Positions 1 to 13,428 of a stretch of DNA of 64,000 nt are shown here, in pieces. The position numbers and the translations under genes were made by a program. Under the pieces are notes generated by a model. The model saw nothing but the letters and a program-made list of their open reading frames with translations, ran no database searches and was not told the origin of the DNA. Within the stretch, counting starts at the first letter, position 1. Every line of letters starts with the position of its first letter. Source of the stretch: Chrysomallon squamiferum (taxonomy: Eukaryota; Mollusca; Gastropoda; Neomphalida; Peltospiridae). The DNA lies in NCBI GenBank assembly GCA_012295275.1, contig CM022676.1, positions 11,555,581-11,619,580 on the forward strand. The letters run 5' to 3'.

Positions 1-112
1 CTGTATCTTATTTTAAAATACAGGAATGTGTAAACATTTTCTTTTCTTTTAACAATTTAGTTAAACTGTAGCGACTGATAATAAATATTTAGTGAATTTT
101 GAAAATATAACA
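1..112 (+). promoter_or_regulatory. 5' flank of PR-A, conserved with PR-B
   Basis: AT-rich sequence directly upstream of the PR-A start codon. The last ~60 bases (around 55-112) align with the flank of PR-B (about 6600-6659): both have a TTAGTTAAACT/CTAGTTAAACT block, a CGA(C/T)TGATA block and a purine-rich stretch just before ATG. The match shows that the duplication included the start region. It may hold the 5' UTR or core promoter, but no TATA box or initiator can be assigned with confidence. Confidence 0.35.
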
Positions 113-3100
113 ATGTGGCAGCCAGATAAACTTTTGTTTATTTTGTTTCTACAGCTTAGTCTCAGGTATGTTTCTTTGCTATGACTTCTAGTTGTCCACC
201 ATTTTCGTCCTCTAATGATTCATTTCTTTTTATATTTATTCATTATCAAAATATTCATTCCCCATTGAAATCAAGAAGAACAGCAAATAAACAATTTCTT
301 AACCACTGTCTTTATGTCGCCGCAAAACTATCAGACGAGTCTGACCATTGCTTGGAATAATCTCGAACATTCTTGATTTTGGTTTCCACTGAGAAATGGA
401 CTGTTCTCTTGAACGTCTTCGTAGAAAAAATTATCTCCTGTTTTATAATAATAATAACTGTAATAATAATAATAAGAAGAAGAATAACTGGTCATAATAA
501 TAATGATGAATAAATAAATAAATATGTAAATAAATAAATAAAGTTAATAAATAATTAAATGAATATTCGAAATAAGAGATATACTTTTCCCCTGCTGTCT
601 GTATATAAACTATTATTCATAGCTTACTTATAACATCAGTGGACGTCAGTGACAACACGGAGGTCACTGGAAATCGGAGGTTACTGAGGACAAGGAAGTC
701 ACTGAGAACAAAGGAGGTCACTGAGAAATCGGAGGTCACTGAGAACAAGGAGGTCACTGACAACAAGGAGGTCACTGAGAACAAGGAGGTCAATGAGAAC
801 AAGGAGGTCACTGAGAACAAGGAGGTCACTGAGAACAAGGAGGTCACTGAAAACAAGGAGGTCACTGAGAACAAGGAAGTTACTGATGAACAGAGGTCAC
901 TGAGAACAAGGAGGTCACTGACAACAAGGAGGTCACTCAGAACAAGGAAGTCACTGAGAACAAGGAGGTCACTGAGAACAAGGAGGTCAATGAGAACAAG
1001 GAGGTCACTGAGAACAAGGAGGTCACTGAGAACAAGGAGGTCACTGAGAACAAGGAGGTCACTGAGAACAAGGAGGTCAATGAGAACAAGGAGGTCACTG
1101 ACAACAAGGAGGTCACTGAGGAATCTGAGATCGCTGAGAACAAGGAGGTCGCTGAGGACAAGGAGGTCACTGATGAATCTAACAACCTGAAGTCGATGTA
1201 TTCAGGTAAGAAAAAAAAGTTTATTTTATTTCATTTTAATATATATATATAGAACTCTGAGTAGACTTCGCTATTGTTGTCTAACTAAAGTTGTCTGAAA
1301 TTTTAAGATTTTGTTTAAGAAAGTTTCTGATTTTTGTGATTGTCTCAAGCTTTTCAAAATCAGCACATCACTACAACGCAACCACCACTACTTCAATCAC
1401 CTAGTACTGCAGTTGCGTTTACTACTACTGCTTTGTATTCTACTACAACAACTCCTACAACTGCAACCAGCACAACTATTATAACTGCAAATATGTCTAG
1501 GAACTACTACTGCTCCTATTACTATTACTATTATCTCTATACTACTACTACTACTACTACTACTACTGCTATTATTATCTCTACTACTACTACTGTTACT
1601 GGCTTCACCAGATTAATTTACTACAACTACCAATATCACTGCAGCTTCCCCTACTATTACTACTACTACCACCACCACCAATACCATTACTATTATTAGT
1701 ACTAGTACTGCTGTTGTTACTATGACTACAGGCACGTACGCATGGCCGGTTGCAAGAAGTGCCTATGTACCATTCACAAGCTGCAGGAATACATTGGTGG
1801 ATCTGTAAAAAATTTAAAATGATCCGACGAGCATCTCTAGTTCTTTATGCCGTCGATTACACACACATACACCGTCATTTCAGTTTCTGCGTTCTAGTCT
1901 AGACTATTTCTCCTACTACTGTTATTTCTATTTCTACCACTACATCTTCCACTGCTATTGCTACTGTTATTACTACATACCATTAACGCCACAGCGATCA
2001 ATTTATTATTTTTATTTTTTCATGATTATAAAACAGCAGATAGATTTTTCTATGAAGAGGCTCAAGAGGACTGTCCATTTCTCAGAACAGCAAGTACAGT
2101 GAGAGATATGCCAGTAAGTTTGTGTAAATATGTCTAATTCTCAGAACGGCAAGTACAGTGACAGATATGCCAGTACGTTTGTGTAAATATGTCTAATTCT
2201 CAGAACGGTAAAATGTCTAATTCTCAGAACGGAAAGTACAGTCAGAGATATGCCAGTACGTTTGTGTAAATATGTCTAATTCTCAGAACGGCAAGTACAG
2301 TGAGAGATATGCCAGTACGTTTGTGTAAATATGTCTAATTCTCAGAACGGAAAGTACAGTCAGAGATATGCCAGTACGTTTGTGTAAATATGTCTAATTC
2401 TCAGAACAGCAAGTACAGTGAGAGATACGCCAGTACGTTTGTGTAAATATGTCTAATTCTCAGAACGGAAAGTACAGTCAGAGATATGCCAGTACGTTTG
2501 TGTAAATATGTTTAATTCTCAGAACAGAAAGTACAGTGACAGATATGCCAGTACGTTTGTGTAAATATGTCTAGTTCTCAGAACAGCAAGTTTACTTATG
2601 TAAACAACTGTTTAAAATATATAAACAGGCATTTATATTTGCTAGGTAGTCAGTGATGGTTCAGAACACGACATGGCAGAGCTAAGTTTACCGCCAGGTT
2701 TTAAGTTACGACATTTTGGAGAAAAGTGGAGTGTTGGAGTTTGGACAACACAGTTCTTTCCCAGTGGAACACGATTTGGTCCGCTCATTGGAGCTGTACA
2801 CACAGAGATGGTGAAGCTTCGGGAAGACGAATTCAAGGTGAACAAAAAAAAAAAATTAATGAATAGTGATAAAGTGATATTTATTTGTATAGTCCTAAGT
2901 GGAAATTAGATTTGTTATTATTGAATTATTATTACTGTTGTTGTTGTTGTTGTGTTAAAAGTAAAGTTTTCATAAAATACAGGTCCGGCATCGCCTGACC
3001 AATGAACATAAATCTTTGTCAAACTGGTTGAGGTACGTCACGTGGTCACCCGCTGTTGCTGATAGCAACCTCGTCAGACGTAGTGATGAGTCAAAGATAT

Positions 3101-3245
3101 ATTACTACGCAGTGAGAGATATCCAGCCAGGAGAACAACTGAAACTGTGGACCGGATCACTCTACGCGGAGAGTATAGGTCAGCCAGGATCTTGTAGAAA
3201 TATTAAACATGACGGTGAGTACAAACAGCAAACAGTAACGACAAA

Positions 3246-3289
<44 letters not shown>

Positions 3290-4813
3290 TCATTGCTACT
3301 ACAATTACATCTATTAGTATCACTAACGTTACAATATGTCTAACACTACTACTCCCAGCACTACCACTACTATCACTTGAACTAAAACTTCTACTGAATT
3401 ATTACTTACACTACAAACCTTTTTTATTTTTTTTTGAGAATCCTGCTGGCCATTTTTTTATCACTGTGAAAAAGGATCATGTTTGATTGACAGCTGCTCA
3501 CTGTCAGAGGGCGTGGTTTTAAAACAGCTTGAAAAGGAAGAAGAGATGAAAGATGCGGAGGATGAGAAAGGTAAGTAATTACTGTTAGTAAGTTAGTAAT
3601 ATAAATAAGCTAGTAAGTTAGTCATATAAGTAAGCTAGAAAGTTAGTAATATAAGTAAGCTAGTAACTCACAGGTAAATATCTGCTATTAGTAAACAGCA
3701 AGCAAACAGCTGCCGCGAGTAGCACAGAACATAAGTTAGTAAGTTAGCAGATAACTTGTTAGTAAGTTAGCAGATAACTTGTTAGTAAGTTAACAGATAA
3801 CTTGTTAGTAAGTTAGTGAATAAGTGTTGTTTTACGTTGAAAATCTAGATTTATGTGTTATGAAGCACACCAAGAAGGGGATGATACCAGTGCAACAGAC
3901 GTTCTGTGATTTTAACTGTCACATGACGTCATCCAGCACACAGACAGACAGAGACACACACGCGTCACTCATTATTGCTTACAGCAGTACATTTTATTGT
4001 GTTGTTCGTATATTTGTACATTTTATTTCAGCAACTGGCTATGGGGAATATATTCCGGTTTTCCAACCTTTATATGTTGTCAGAAATAGCAAGGTAAATA
4101 AATAAATGAAACTGTTGTCTTCATGTTACAAGGAAAAATAGTGTGAGAAAATCAGCTTTGTTTATTTTATTATTATTGTTTGTTTTTTCTCACATACTTT
4201 CTGTACCGAGTATAACATTACACTTACACAGTACTGAGTTTGACATTTTATTCATAGAGTATATCTTTATATTTATATACACTGAATATAACATCACATT
4301 TACACAGTGCTGTGTTTAGCATTATATTCATAGAGTACTGAGTATATGTTTATAGACACTGAATATAACATTACATTTGTACAGTTTTGAATATTTTTAT
4401 ATTTATGTAATAGTTTAAATAATTAAGTATAATAATTAAATTATATGGATAATGATATAGAAAGTTGTCATAATTTATTTATGTGGATGATGATATAGAA
4501 AGCTGTAATCATTTATTTATATGAATAATGATATAGAAAGCTGTAATAATTTAATTATATGGATTATGATGCAGATTTTTGTAAAAATGTGTTTATGACT
4601 GCAGCTACCAATGGATGGTTCTGTAAAAGACAGAGCAATGAGGACTGTGCCTCCGTACATCACAATAAAACAATCTAACATAAAAGGAGCTGGTCTCGGT
4701 GCGTTTGCCGCACACGATATCCCCAGCAGAATGAGATTTGGTCCGTATGAAGGTCTTAAAATTGTCGACGTTGTCGGCAGTGAAGGAAAAGGTTATGCAT
4801 GGAGGGTTAGTAG

Positions 4814-4852
<39 letters not shown>

Positions 4853-5871
4853 TCAACAACAGCACTGAGGATAGTCATAATAACAAGAACATTAATCATA
4901 TGCAGAGATATACTGTAAGGCTTTAATCAGCAATACTATTGATGTATCATATTACGTAATAATATTGATGCATGTTATATTAGTATTAGAAAATGCATAG
5001 TAAACAAACGTTGTATTATTAACTGAATGCTTACTGACAAGAACTCACTACCCTACTTTTGTTTTCTTTTCAGTACAAATGGATTTTATTTTAACTGGAA
5101 ATAATTATAGGCTGGTCTATCCTGTACTTGTACATATTAAATAAACCATATGAACTATGAAAAACCCGTTTAGCTCACATAGATAATTAACATTAATCGC
5201 AGAACCACTGAAAAAATAAAGAAAACTGTTTATTTTAAATAATTATTTGCCTTGTAATTTTCTGTCATGACAGTATAATGACGTCATATACATGTTACTA
5301 ATGACGTATTTACAGATCTATTACGAAGGAGACAAATACTTCTATTGGGACGCTAAGCATGTATCTCGTTCAAACTGGATTCGTTACATCAACACAGCGA
5401 ATTATTTCAAAGATCAAAATATGGACACCATTCAAATCAGAAACAACATGTACTACTACTCGGTACGACCTATTCCGAAGGGAACCGAACTGCTCACGTG
5501 GTATGGACATGCCTACGATGAAATTCTCGGAATAACGACTCGACATAAAGATGATTGCTGGAATGATCTGTCGATGGGTATCATTCTTTTTTTTAATTAA
5601 TTAATTAATTTGTTGTTTTTTTTCATTCTGTTTATATTTGCGTGTGCTGTGTGTGTGTTTAGTATATAGTACTTATCTGTCATTTTAAAATCATTTGTTT
5701 CTTCTTTTTCGTATTAATCAGCGTCATCATGATCATAATCATTATCATCATCATCATCATATTATTATTATTTTATTCTTTTTTTCTCTCTCAGAAACAG
5801 CTTGGCCGTTTTTCTTCGTTTGTCCGAAAGGAAACTGCGCTAACCAGCTGACCTGTCCATTAGAGGAATAA
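113..5871 (+). CDS. PR-A: predicted secreted tandem PR/SET protein (one frame break in repeat exon)
   Basis: Ten exons are inferred from GT-AG sites and alignment to the three paralogues: 113-165, 623-1205, 2037-2113, 2646-2837, 2983-3214, 3439-3570, 4032-4093, 4605-4805, 5316-5577, 5795-5871. Exon 1 encodes MWQPDKLLFILFLQLSL, a signal-peptide-like segment. Exon 2 is an 18-bp minisatellite coding ENKEVT units. Exons 3-5 form PR domain 1 (LPPGFKLR, GVWTTQFFPSGTRFGP, NWLRYV, YYYAVRDIQPGEQ) and exon 6 a Cys tail (CWPFFYHCEKGSC). Exons 7-9 form PR domain 2 (GLGAFAAHDIPSRMRFGPYEG, shown in two parts by exon 8; NWIRYIN; LLTWYG), and exon 10 ends with WPFFFVCPKGNC and TAA. PR domain 2 resembles the PRDM9/PRDM11 type. 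Exon 2 is one base short of frame: it drifts into an Arg-rich frame near 890 and meets TGA at 1188-1190. The gene is therefore either truncated or the repeat is mis-assembled. There are ten cysteines after the signal segment. No zinc fingers are seen. Confidence 0.72.
623..1205 (+). repeat. PR-A exon 2: coding 18-bp minisatellite
   Basis: About 28 units of a GAGAACAAGGAGGTCACT-like 18-mer, read as ENKEVT in the ancestral frame. The acceptor TATTATTCATAG at 611-622 is conserved in PR-B, which fixes the start. The exon ends TATTCAG|GTAAGA in phase 1. Early small indels move the reading into RTRKSL and back. A 17-bp unit near 887-903 shifts it permanently to RTRRSL until a stop 15 bp before the donor. 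All three frames are otherwise nearly free of stops, which is why the array looks open throughout. Confidence 0.7.
1340..1990 (+). repeat. ACT-rich low-complexity intron sequence
   Basis: Intron 2 of PR-A. Imperfect ACT/ACC triplets with interruptions. The equivalent intron of PR-B (about 10300-10535) has the same flavour and shares the phrase around CACTACAACRCAACYACCA, so the tract predates the duplication. The apparent Thr/Tyr-rich reading frame is a by-product of the triplet repeat. Confidence 0.7.
2081..2590 (+). repeat. 59-bp minisatellite copying exon 3 end plus 5' splice donor
   Basis: Unit 1 is the real end of PR-A exon 3 and its donor (ATGCCA|GTAAGT at 2108-2119). It is followed by about seven more 59-bp copies and some fragments. 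Each copy holds the last 33 exon bases, the splice junction and 26 intron bases. In the copies the donor reads GTACGT instead of GTAAGT. PR-B has two or three decayed copies after its own exon 3 (about 10585-10710). Confidence 0.85.
3240..3420 (+). repeat. (ACT)n and ACT-rich intron tract
   Basis: Starts 26 bases after the exon 5 donor of PR-A. The introns after exon 5 in PR-B (11972 onward) and PR-D (26354 onward) begin with the same sequence and the same tract, showing recent duplication or conversion that includes intron DNA. Confidence 0.75.
3571..3825 (+). repeat. Degenerate GTAAGTTAGTAA-type repeat after exon 6 donor
   Basis: The PR-A exon 6 donor is GTAAGTAATT. The next 250 bp are irregular tandem copies of AAGTTAGTAA- and TAAGCTAGTAA-like words, many containing GTAAGT. 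PR-B and PR-D show short versions of the same motif after exon 6. It may be another array that grew from a donor, but the period is too irregular to be sure. Confidence 0.5.
4200..4590 (+). repeat. Degenerate AT-rich intron repeats
   Basis: Intron 7 of PR-A. Two short imperfect families are seen: ACACTGAATATAACAT-like copies at about 4200-4390, then GATATAGAAAGCTGTAAT-like copies of about 50 bp at about 4440-4570. No coding potential is visible. Confidence 0.5.
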
Positions 5872-6659
5872 ATCCAGTCTCCATGGTTACAAATCAGTAG
5901 TTAGAATAAAATAAATAAACAAAAATAGAATGAACATAAACCAGTTTAAACCACTCTTGATATTTTTATTATTTTTTATAAAATCATAGAAATATTGAAA
6001 CATTTATTTCCTGTGCAGAAATAAATCTTCAGTCATCATCAACATCATCGTCATCATCATCATCATCATCATCAACATCAAACTGTGGTGAAATCAATGA
6101 TATTGCTTTAGTGCCTTTTATAGTCGGACTACAATGTTTTATTTTTTTTATTATTTTTTTAACGATAACCCGAGTATTCTCTGGCGGAGAACATCTCAGA
6201 AGGAGATTTGGATGAAGAACCAGCGATGTCCGTCCAGTAGTCCGACTGAGCTGTTGTCTGGCAGAGCACACTTGGGCTATGATGACGAAGCAGACGGTAA
6301 TTAAAAAATAAAAATACACATTTGTGTTCTAAAATATATAAGCGATATCACGAAATCTATGGTAGTAGAAAATTCGAAAAAATTTAAATTATTTTTAGTT
6401 TCTTTCTTTTTTCTTTTTTTTTTTTTCTTCTTCTTCCTTTTAATTTCCACGAAATAAAACGTGTGACGTCATTAGCTAGACTACGCAGCATGTTTACTAA
6501 CATCATCTTTTTACGTCATTGTGTCTTACTTTATAAAACAAAAAATTTGTAAACCTTTAATATTTTTAAACTATTTTTAATTTATTTATTATAATTTTTG
6601 AAAATAATCTAGTTAAACTTTTGCGATTGATAGGAATTAATGAGTTTTGAATTGTTACA
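5872..6659 (+). other. PR-A/PR-B intergenic spacer
   Basis: Under 800 bp separate the PR-A stop codon from the PR-B start codon. The first part holds likely 3' UTR with AATAAA words; one overlaps the stop codon itself (5867-5872), others lie near 5900-5920. A short ATC tract lies at about 6030-6075. The last ~60 bp match the 5' flank of PR-A. No other gene is seen. Confidence 0.5.
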
Positions 6660-9600
6660 ATGTGGCAGCCAGACAAACGTGTGTTTATTTTATTTCTGCA
6701 GCTAAGTACAAGGTATGTTCTTTTGTGCTGATTATTTTTATTCTTTAATAATTTTTTATTATTTATTAAAAACATTTATTCACGATTCGAATCAAAAACA
6801 ATAGGAAATAAACAATTTCTTAACCACCTTCTTTACGTCACGATAATTCGTCACTGATAAAATTACCCGCGAATTTGTTCATTGTTTTGGACCGACTTCG
6901 AATATTTTCATTTACATACATTAGCATGGACCAAATACTTTTTTAAAAATAAAAATAGGAAACTCATTGTTTGCATACATAATAGTACATGATTTAGAAG
7001 TTGAATGCTTTTTGTTTTAATGAAAAAGTGAAAAATTAATTTTTAACAAATGTTTTTAAAAGGCCGGCTGACGGACGTTTATTTATTTTATTTATTTATT
7101 TTTATTTTTTAATTTTTTTGGGGGGGAGGCATTTTCTTTTCTTTCTTTTTAATTTTTCTGTTGTAAAACTGCATCAAGCATTATAATGAATGTATCAAGG
7201 TAGCCATTCAAATAGCACGTGATCAGTTTGCTTTTTGCATGTAAATACGACATCTAACGCATTGAAAATGGAAATAAATATTATTTAAAAAAAAGAAGAA
7301 TTATGATGGTTTCAAGTATCGTTTTACAACTACGTACTCAGAACTGTCTGCAATGGAGTTTTAGCAGAGTAACGCGCACACATGGTACCTAATGAGAATA
7401 GTCATCTTCATATTCACGCGCCAGTGTCTGTGAAAATTATTTATTTTATTTTATTTTATTATTATTATTATTATTTTTATTTATATTTTTTATATTTTTT
7501 ATTTTTGTTCGGGTTGCGACGTCATAATAATATCTGAAAAAAAAAATATATATTACGAAACGTGTTCGAGATGATATGACGTCAAAGTCACCAACAAAAA
7601 ATAAAGGTTTCCTAACTACTTTTTCAACTTAATCAAACTTTTCAAACTGGATTATTTTTGTGCAAATGCGTGCATAATAAACTGAAATTATAATTCGGAA
7701 TAAGATTAATGAATTAACTTTTGTCGTTGTCAATGTTCCTCTGTCAGAACCCAGCAGAAAAGAACACATGGATTGTTTGTACCTATTAAATCGACCAAAT
7801 TTCTGGAGGCATTTTTTTCCGTAACGTAATTTGTGCCGTTGCGAGTTATCGTTCCTGTTGGTTCATCTACATACGTACATACATTCATACACTGTTTCGG
7901 TGTAGTTTTGATTTCTAATGCCTAAGACTGAAAAATTTTCTTAACGTTAACAAATTGAACAATTAAAGAAGATTATTATTTCTATACAAAGACAACAACG
8001 TAAAGTGTAATAAATAATGAACATTTATATTTATGTGTGTGTGTTTGTGTACACAGACACATGTACATACAGTTATGAGTATTATTCATAGGGTCCTTGT
8101 GATATCAGAGGAGAGCCCTAACAATGTGGAGAACATTGACAACATGGAGAGCTTTGACGACATAGATATCGATCATTTATTTGACGACAAAGAAATTAAT
8201 GAAATTATTAAGTACATGAAGATCAATGAAATATTTGAGAACACGGATGTCAGTGAAAACACTGACAACACGGAGACTAATGAAAACATTGACAACACGG
8301 AGATTAATGTAAACATTCAGAACACGGAGACTAATGAAATCACCGACAACACGGATATCAGTGAAAACACTGACAACACGGAGATTAATGAAAACTCTGA
8401 TAACACGGAGATTAATGAAAACATTGACAACATAGATATCAATGAAATCACCGACAACACGGATATCAGTGAAAACACTGACAACACGGAGATTAATGAA
8501 AACACTGATAACACGGAGATTAATGAAAACATTGACAACATAGATATCAATGAAATCACCGACAACACGGATATCAGTGAAAACACTGACAACACGGAGA
8601 TTAATGAAAACACTGATAACACCAATGTCAATGACAACATGGATGTCAGTGAAAACACTGACAACACCAATGTCAATGACAATACGGATATCAATGAAAA
8701 CTCTGACAACACGGATATCAGTGAAATCACTGACCACTCGGATTACAGAGACGAATTTGAGATCAAGTACTCACAAGATTATTTCGGTGAAAGATCAATG
8801 AAGATCAATGAAATATTTGAGAACACGGATGTAAGTGAAAACACTGAAAACACGGAGATTAATGAAAACACTGACAACACGGAGACTAATGAAAACTCTG
8901 ACAACATGGAGATTAATGAAAACACCGACAACACGGATATCAGTGAAAACACTGACAACACGGAGGTCAAGGAAAACATTTACAACACGGAGGTAAATGA
9001 AAACTCTGACAACACGGAGATCAATGGAGATTCTGACAGCACGGATATCAACAAGAACACTGACAGCACGGATATCAATGAAATCACCGACAACACGGAG
9101 ATTAATGAAAACATTGACAACACGGAGATTAATGGAAACATTGACAACACGGATATCAGTGAAAACACTGACAACATAGATATCAACGAAATCACCGACA
9201 ACACGGATATCAGTGAAAACACGGAGGTTAATGAAAACATTGACAACATGGAGATTAATGAAAACATTGACAACACTGACAACATAGATATCAATGAAAT
9301 CACCGACAACACAGATATCATTGGCAACACGGAGGTTAATGAAAACATTGACAACATGGAGATTAATGAAAACATTGACAACACGGAGATTAATGAAAAT
9401 ACTGACAACACGGAGATCAATGAAAATACTGACAACACGGAGATTAATGAAAATACTGACAACACGGAGATTAATGAAAATACTGACAACACGGAGATCA
9501 ATGGAGATTCTGACAGCACGGATATCAACAACAACACTGACAACACAGATATCAATGAAATCACCGACAACACGGATATCAGTGACAACACGGAGACTAA

Positions 9601-10131
9601 TGAAAACATTGACAACACAGAGACTAATGAAAACTCTGACAACATGGAGAGTACTAACAACATTGACAACATGGAGAGCTTTGACGACATAGATATCGAT
9701 CATTTATTTGACAACAAAGAAATTAATGAAATTATTAAGTACATGAAGATCAATGAAATATTTGAGAACACGGATGTCAGTGAAAACACTGACAACACGG
9801 AGACTAATGAAAACATTGACAACACGGAGATTAATGTAAACATTCAGAACACGGAGACTAATGAAATCACCGACAACACGGATATCAGTGAAATCACCGA
9901 CAATACGGATATTAATGAAAACATTGACTACACGGATATCAGTGAAAACATTGACATCACTGACAACACAGATATCAACGAAATCACCGAAAACACTGAT
10001 ATCAGTGAAATCACTGACAACACTGACAACACTGAGGTCAATGAAATCACTGACGACGAATTTGAGATCATGTACTCACAGAACTATTTCGGTAAAAAGA
10101 AATTTAATTGTTTATTTATTTATTTATTTAT

Positions 10132-10202
<71 letters not shown>

Positions 10203-10460
10203 CAGTCACTTTCCAGATTTCTCAAATGTTGCTAATTAAATTTATCTAAACTTATATAATTTTATTTCACAAAGTTTGTTAATTTTCTGACTGTCTTAAA
10301 CTTCTCAAAATTAGCACCTCACTACAACACAACTACCAACATCACTACTACTGCAACCACCACTGCTACTGCTTCCGCTACAACAATTGTTCCTATTACT
10401 ACTACTGCTACCACTACTGCTACTACTATTACGACGTCAACTATTAACGCAGGTACTATC

Positions 10461-10535
<75 letters not shown>

Positions 10536-12726
10536 AAACAGGAGATAAATTTTTCTACGAAGACGTTCAAGAGGACTGTCCATTTCTCAGAAAGACAAGT
10601 ATGGTCAGAGATATGCCAGTAAGATTTGTTTTCTCAAGACAACAATTATAGTCAGAGATACGTTCTCATCTAAATATCTCTGTTTTTCAGTATAGTCAGA
10701 GATATATTGTCTGTCACGATTACTTCTCTCTACTTTTAAGATATATATTTACATATTTTGTGTAGATAAAAAACAGTTGTTAATTGTTAAGTAAGTAGAT
10801 AGATGTTTACATATGTAATGTTAGTTTTATGTATGTCAATAATTGTTATTGTATATATGTAGCTGTTAGTTTTATGTATGTCAATAATTGTTATTGTATA
10901 TATGTAGATGTTAGTTTTATGTATGTCAATAATTGTTATTGTATATATGTAGATGTTAGTTTTATGTATGTCAATAATTGTTATTGTATATATGTAGCTG
11001 TTAGTTTTATGTATGTAAATAATTCTTTTTATGTATTTACGTAGATAGGTGTTTTTATTTATAAATGTAAACAATGTAAATTTAAAATATGTACATAAAC
11101 AATTATTTAAAATATATAGACAGGTGTTTATATTTGCTAGGTAGTCAGTGATGGTTCAGAACAGGACATGGCAGAGCTAAGTTTGCCGCCAGGTTTTGAG
11201 TTACGACATTTTGGAGAAAAGTGGAGTGTTGGAGTTTGGACAACACATTTTTTCCCAGTGGAACACGATTTGGTCCGCTCATTGGAGCTGAACGCTTAGA
11301 GAAGATGAAAGTTCGGGAAGACGAATTCGAGGTGAAACAAACAAAAAAAACAAGATAAAAATAATAATGAATACTGATAAAATGATATTTAAGTAAATAA
11401 AAAGTAACTAATTATTACACGCTGACACATAGTGAGTGTAAAATCAAGAAATTAAGTTTCTTGTCATTGTAATGTATTTATTTCAACTGTTTCAATAATA
11501 ATAATAATAATAATAAGGTCAACAAAAACAACATCAATAGCAATAATATTTTACAGGGTTAAGTAGCCTTAGGCAATTTTCATGTTTTTTTTTTTCCTTG
11601 TATATATTAAAACTAGAAGCAACATGACTAATAATCAAAACATTGAAAATCTGAACATCAGGTTTTATTAAATTTCAAAAAGCTGTAGTAACATTCTCAC
11701 CATATTCAGATCCGGCATCGTGTGAACAATGAACATAAATTTTTGTCAAACTGGTTGAGGTACGTCACGTGGTCACCCGCTGTTGCTGATAGCAACCTCG
11801 TCAGACGGAGTGATGAGTCAAAGATATATTACTACGCAGTAAGAGATATCCAGCCAGGAGAACAACTGAAACTGTGGGCCGGATCACTCTTTGCCGAGAG
11901 TATAGGTCAGCCAGGATCTTGTAGAAATATTAAACATGACCGTGAGTACAAACAGCAAACAGTAACGACAAATACTACTACTACTACTACTACTACTTCT
12001 ACTACTACAACTATTGCTGCTGATGCTGCTAATGCTTCTACAGTTATTGCTACTTCATCTGTTGTTAGTACTACCATTACTATCATGATTAACTCTGCTG
12101 CTTTTAGTACTTTTGCTACTGTATCACTACTATTACTATACTAGTGAAATAGTAAGTCTACCACTACTGTTACTATACTAGTAAACCTACCACTACTATT
12201 ACTATATTAGTAAACCTACCACTACTATTACTATACTAGTAAGACTACCACTACTATTACTATACTAGTAAACCTACCACTACTATTACTTTACTAGTAA
12301 GACTACCACTACTATTACTTTACTAGTAAACCTTTCACTACTATTTCTATACTAGTAAACCTACCACTACTATTACAATACTATTTAGACTACCACTACT
12401 ATTACTATACTAGTATGACTACCACTACTATTACTATACTAATAAGACTACTCTACTATTACTATACTAGTATGACTACCACTACTATTACAATACTAAT
12501 AAGACTACTCTACTATTACTATACTAGTATGACTACCACTACTATTACTATACTAATAAGACTACTCTACTATTACTTGAATTAAGACTTTTACTGGAAG
12601 AATTATTAGCTGCACTACATTTTTTATCGTTTTTGGTTTTTATTTATTTATTTATTTATTCATACATTCATTCGTTCATTTATTTTTATTTATTTATTTA
12701 TATATATATTTACTTATTATTATTAT

Positions 12727-12772
<46 letters not shown>

Positions 12773-13338
12773 ATTTTTTTTTTTAAAGAATCCTGCTGGC
12801 CATTTTTTTATCACTGTGAAAGAGGATCATGTTTGATTGACAGCTGCTCACTGGAGGAGGGCGTGGCTTTAAGACAGCTTGAAACAGAGGAAGATCTGAA
12901 GGAAGAAGAAGATGAGAAACGTAAGCAACGATTGATAGTAAGTTAGTAATGTTAGTAAATAAGATATCAGTAACTGCTGTACACACACAGACACAGAGAT
13001 ATGAACTCAAAGAAATGTGTCACTATTACTTTTACACAACAACACATTTCTGGTGTATGAGTATACACAAAAGTACTTTGAAATAACAGTTATGTTACTG
13101 ACATACTTGTCCACTTTATTTCAGAATCTGGCTACATGAAAGATCAAAATCTCTTTGAACCTTTTTATGTTGTCAGAAATAGCAAGGTAACGTTAGAAAT
13201 ATATAAATGAAATCGTTGTCTACATTTTACATGATTGTTTTATTTTATTATTACTGCTTTTGTTTTTCAACATTTATTCTGAACTGAATATATCTATTTT
13301 ATAGATAGATACATAGATAGATAGATAGATAAATAGAG

Positions 13339-13428
<90 letters not shown>

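Noticed and set aside
8177-9703. Long minus-strand frames (Val/Phe/Ile- and Ser/Leu-rich) opposite PR-B exon 2
   Set aside because: The 27-bp unit is a multiple of three and poor in stops on both strands. The plus strand has the conserved splice sites and fits the gene, so the minus frames are shadows.
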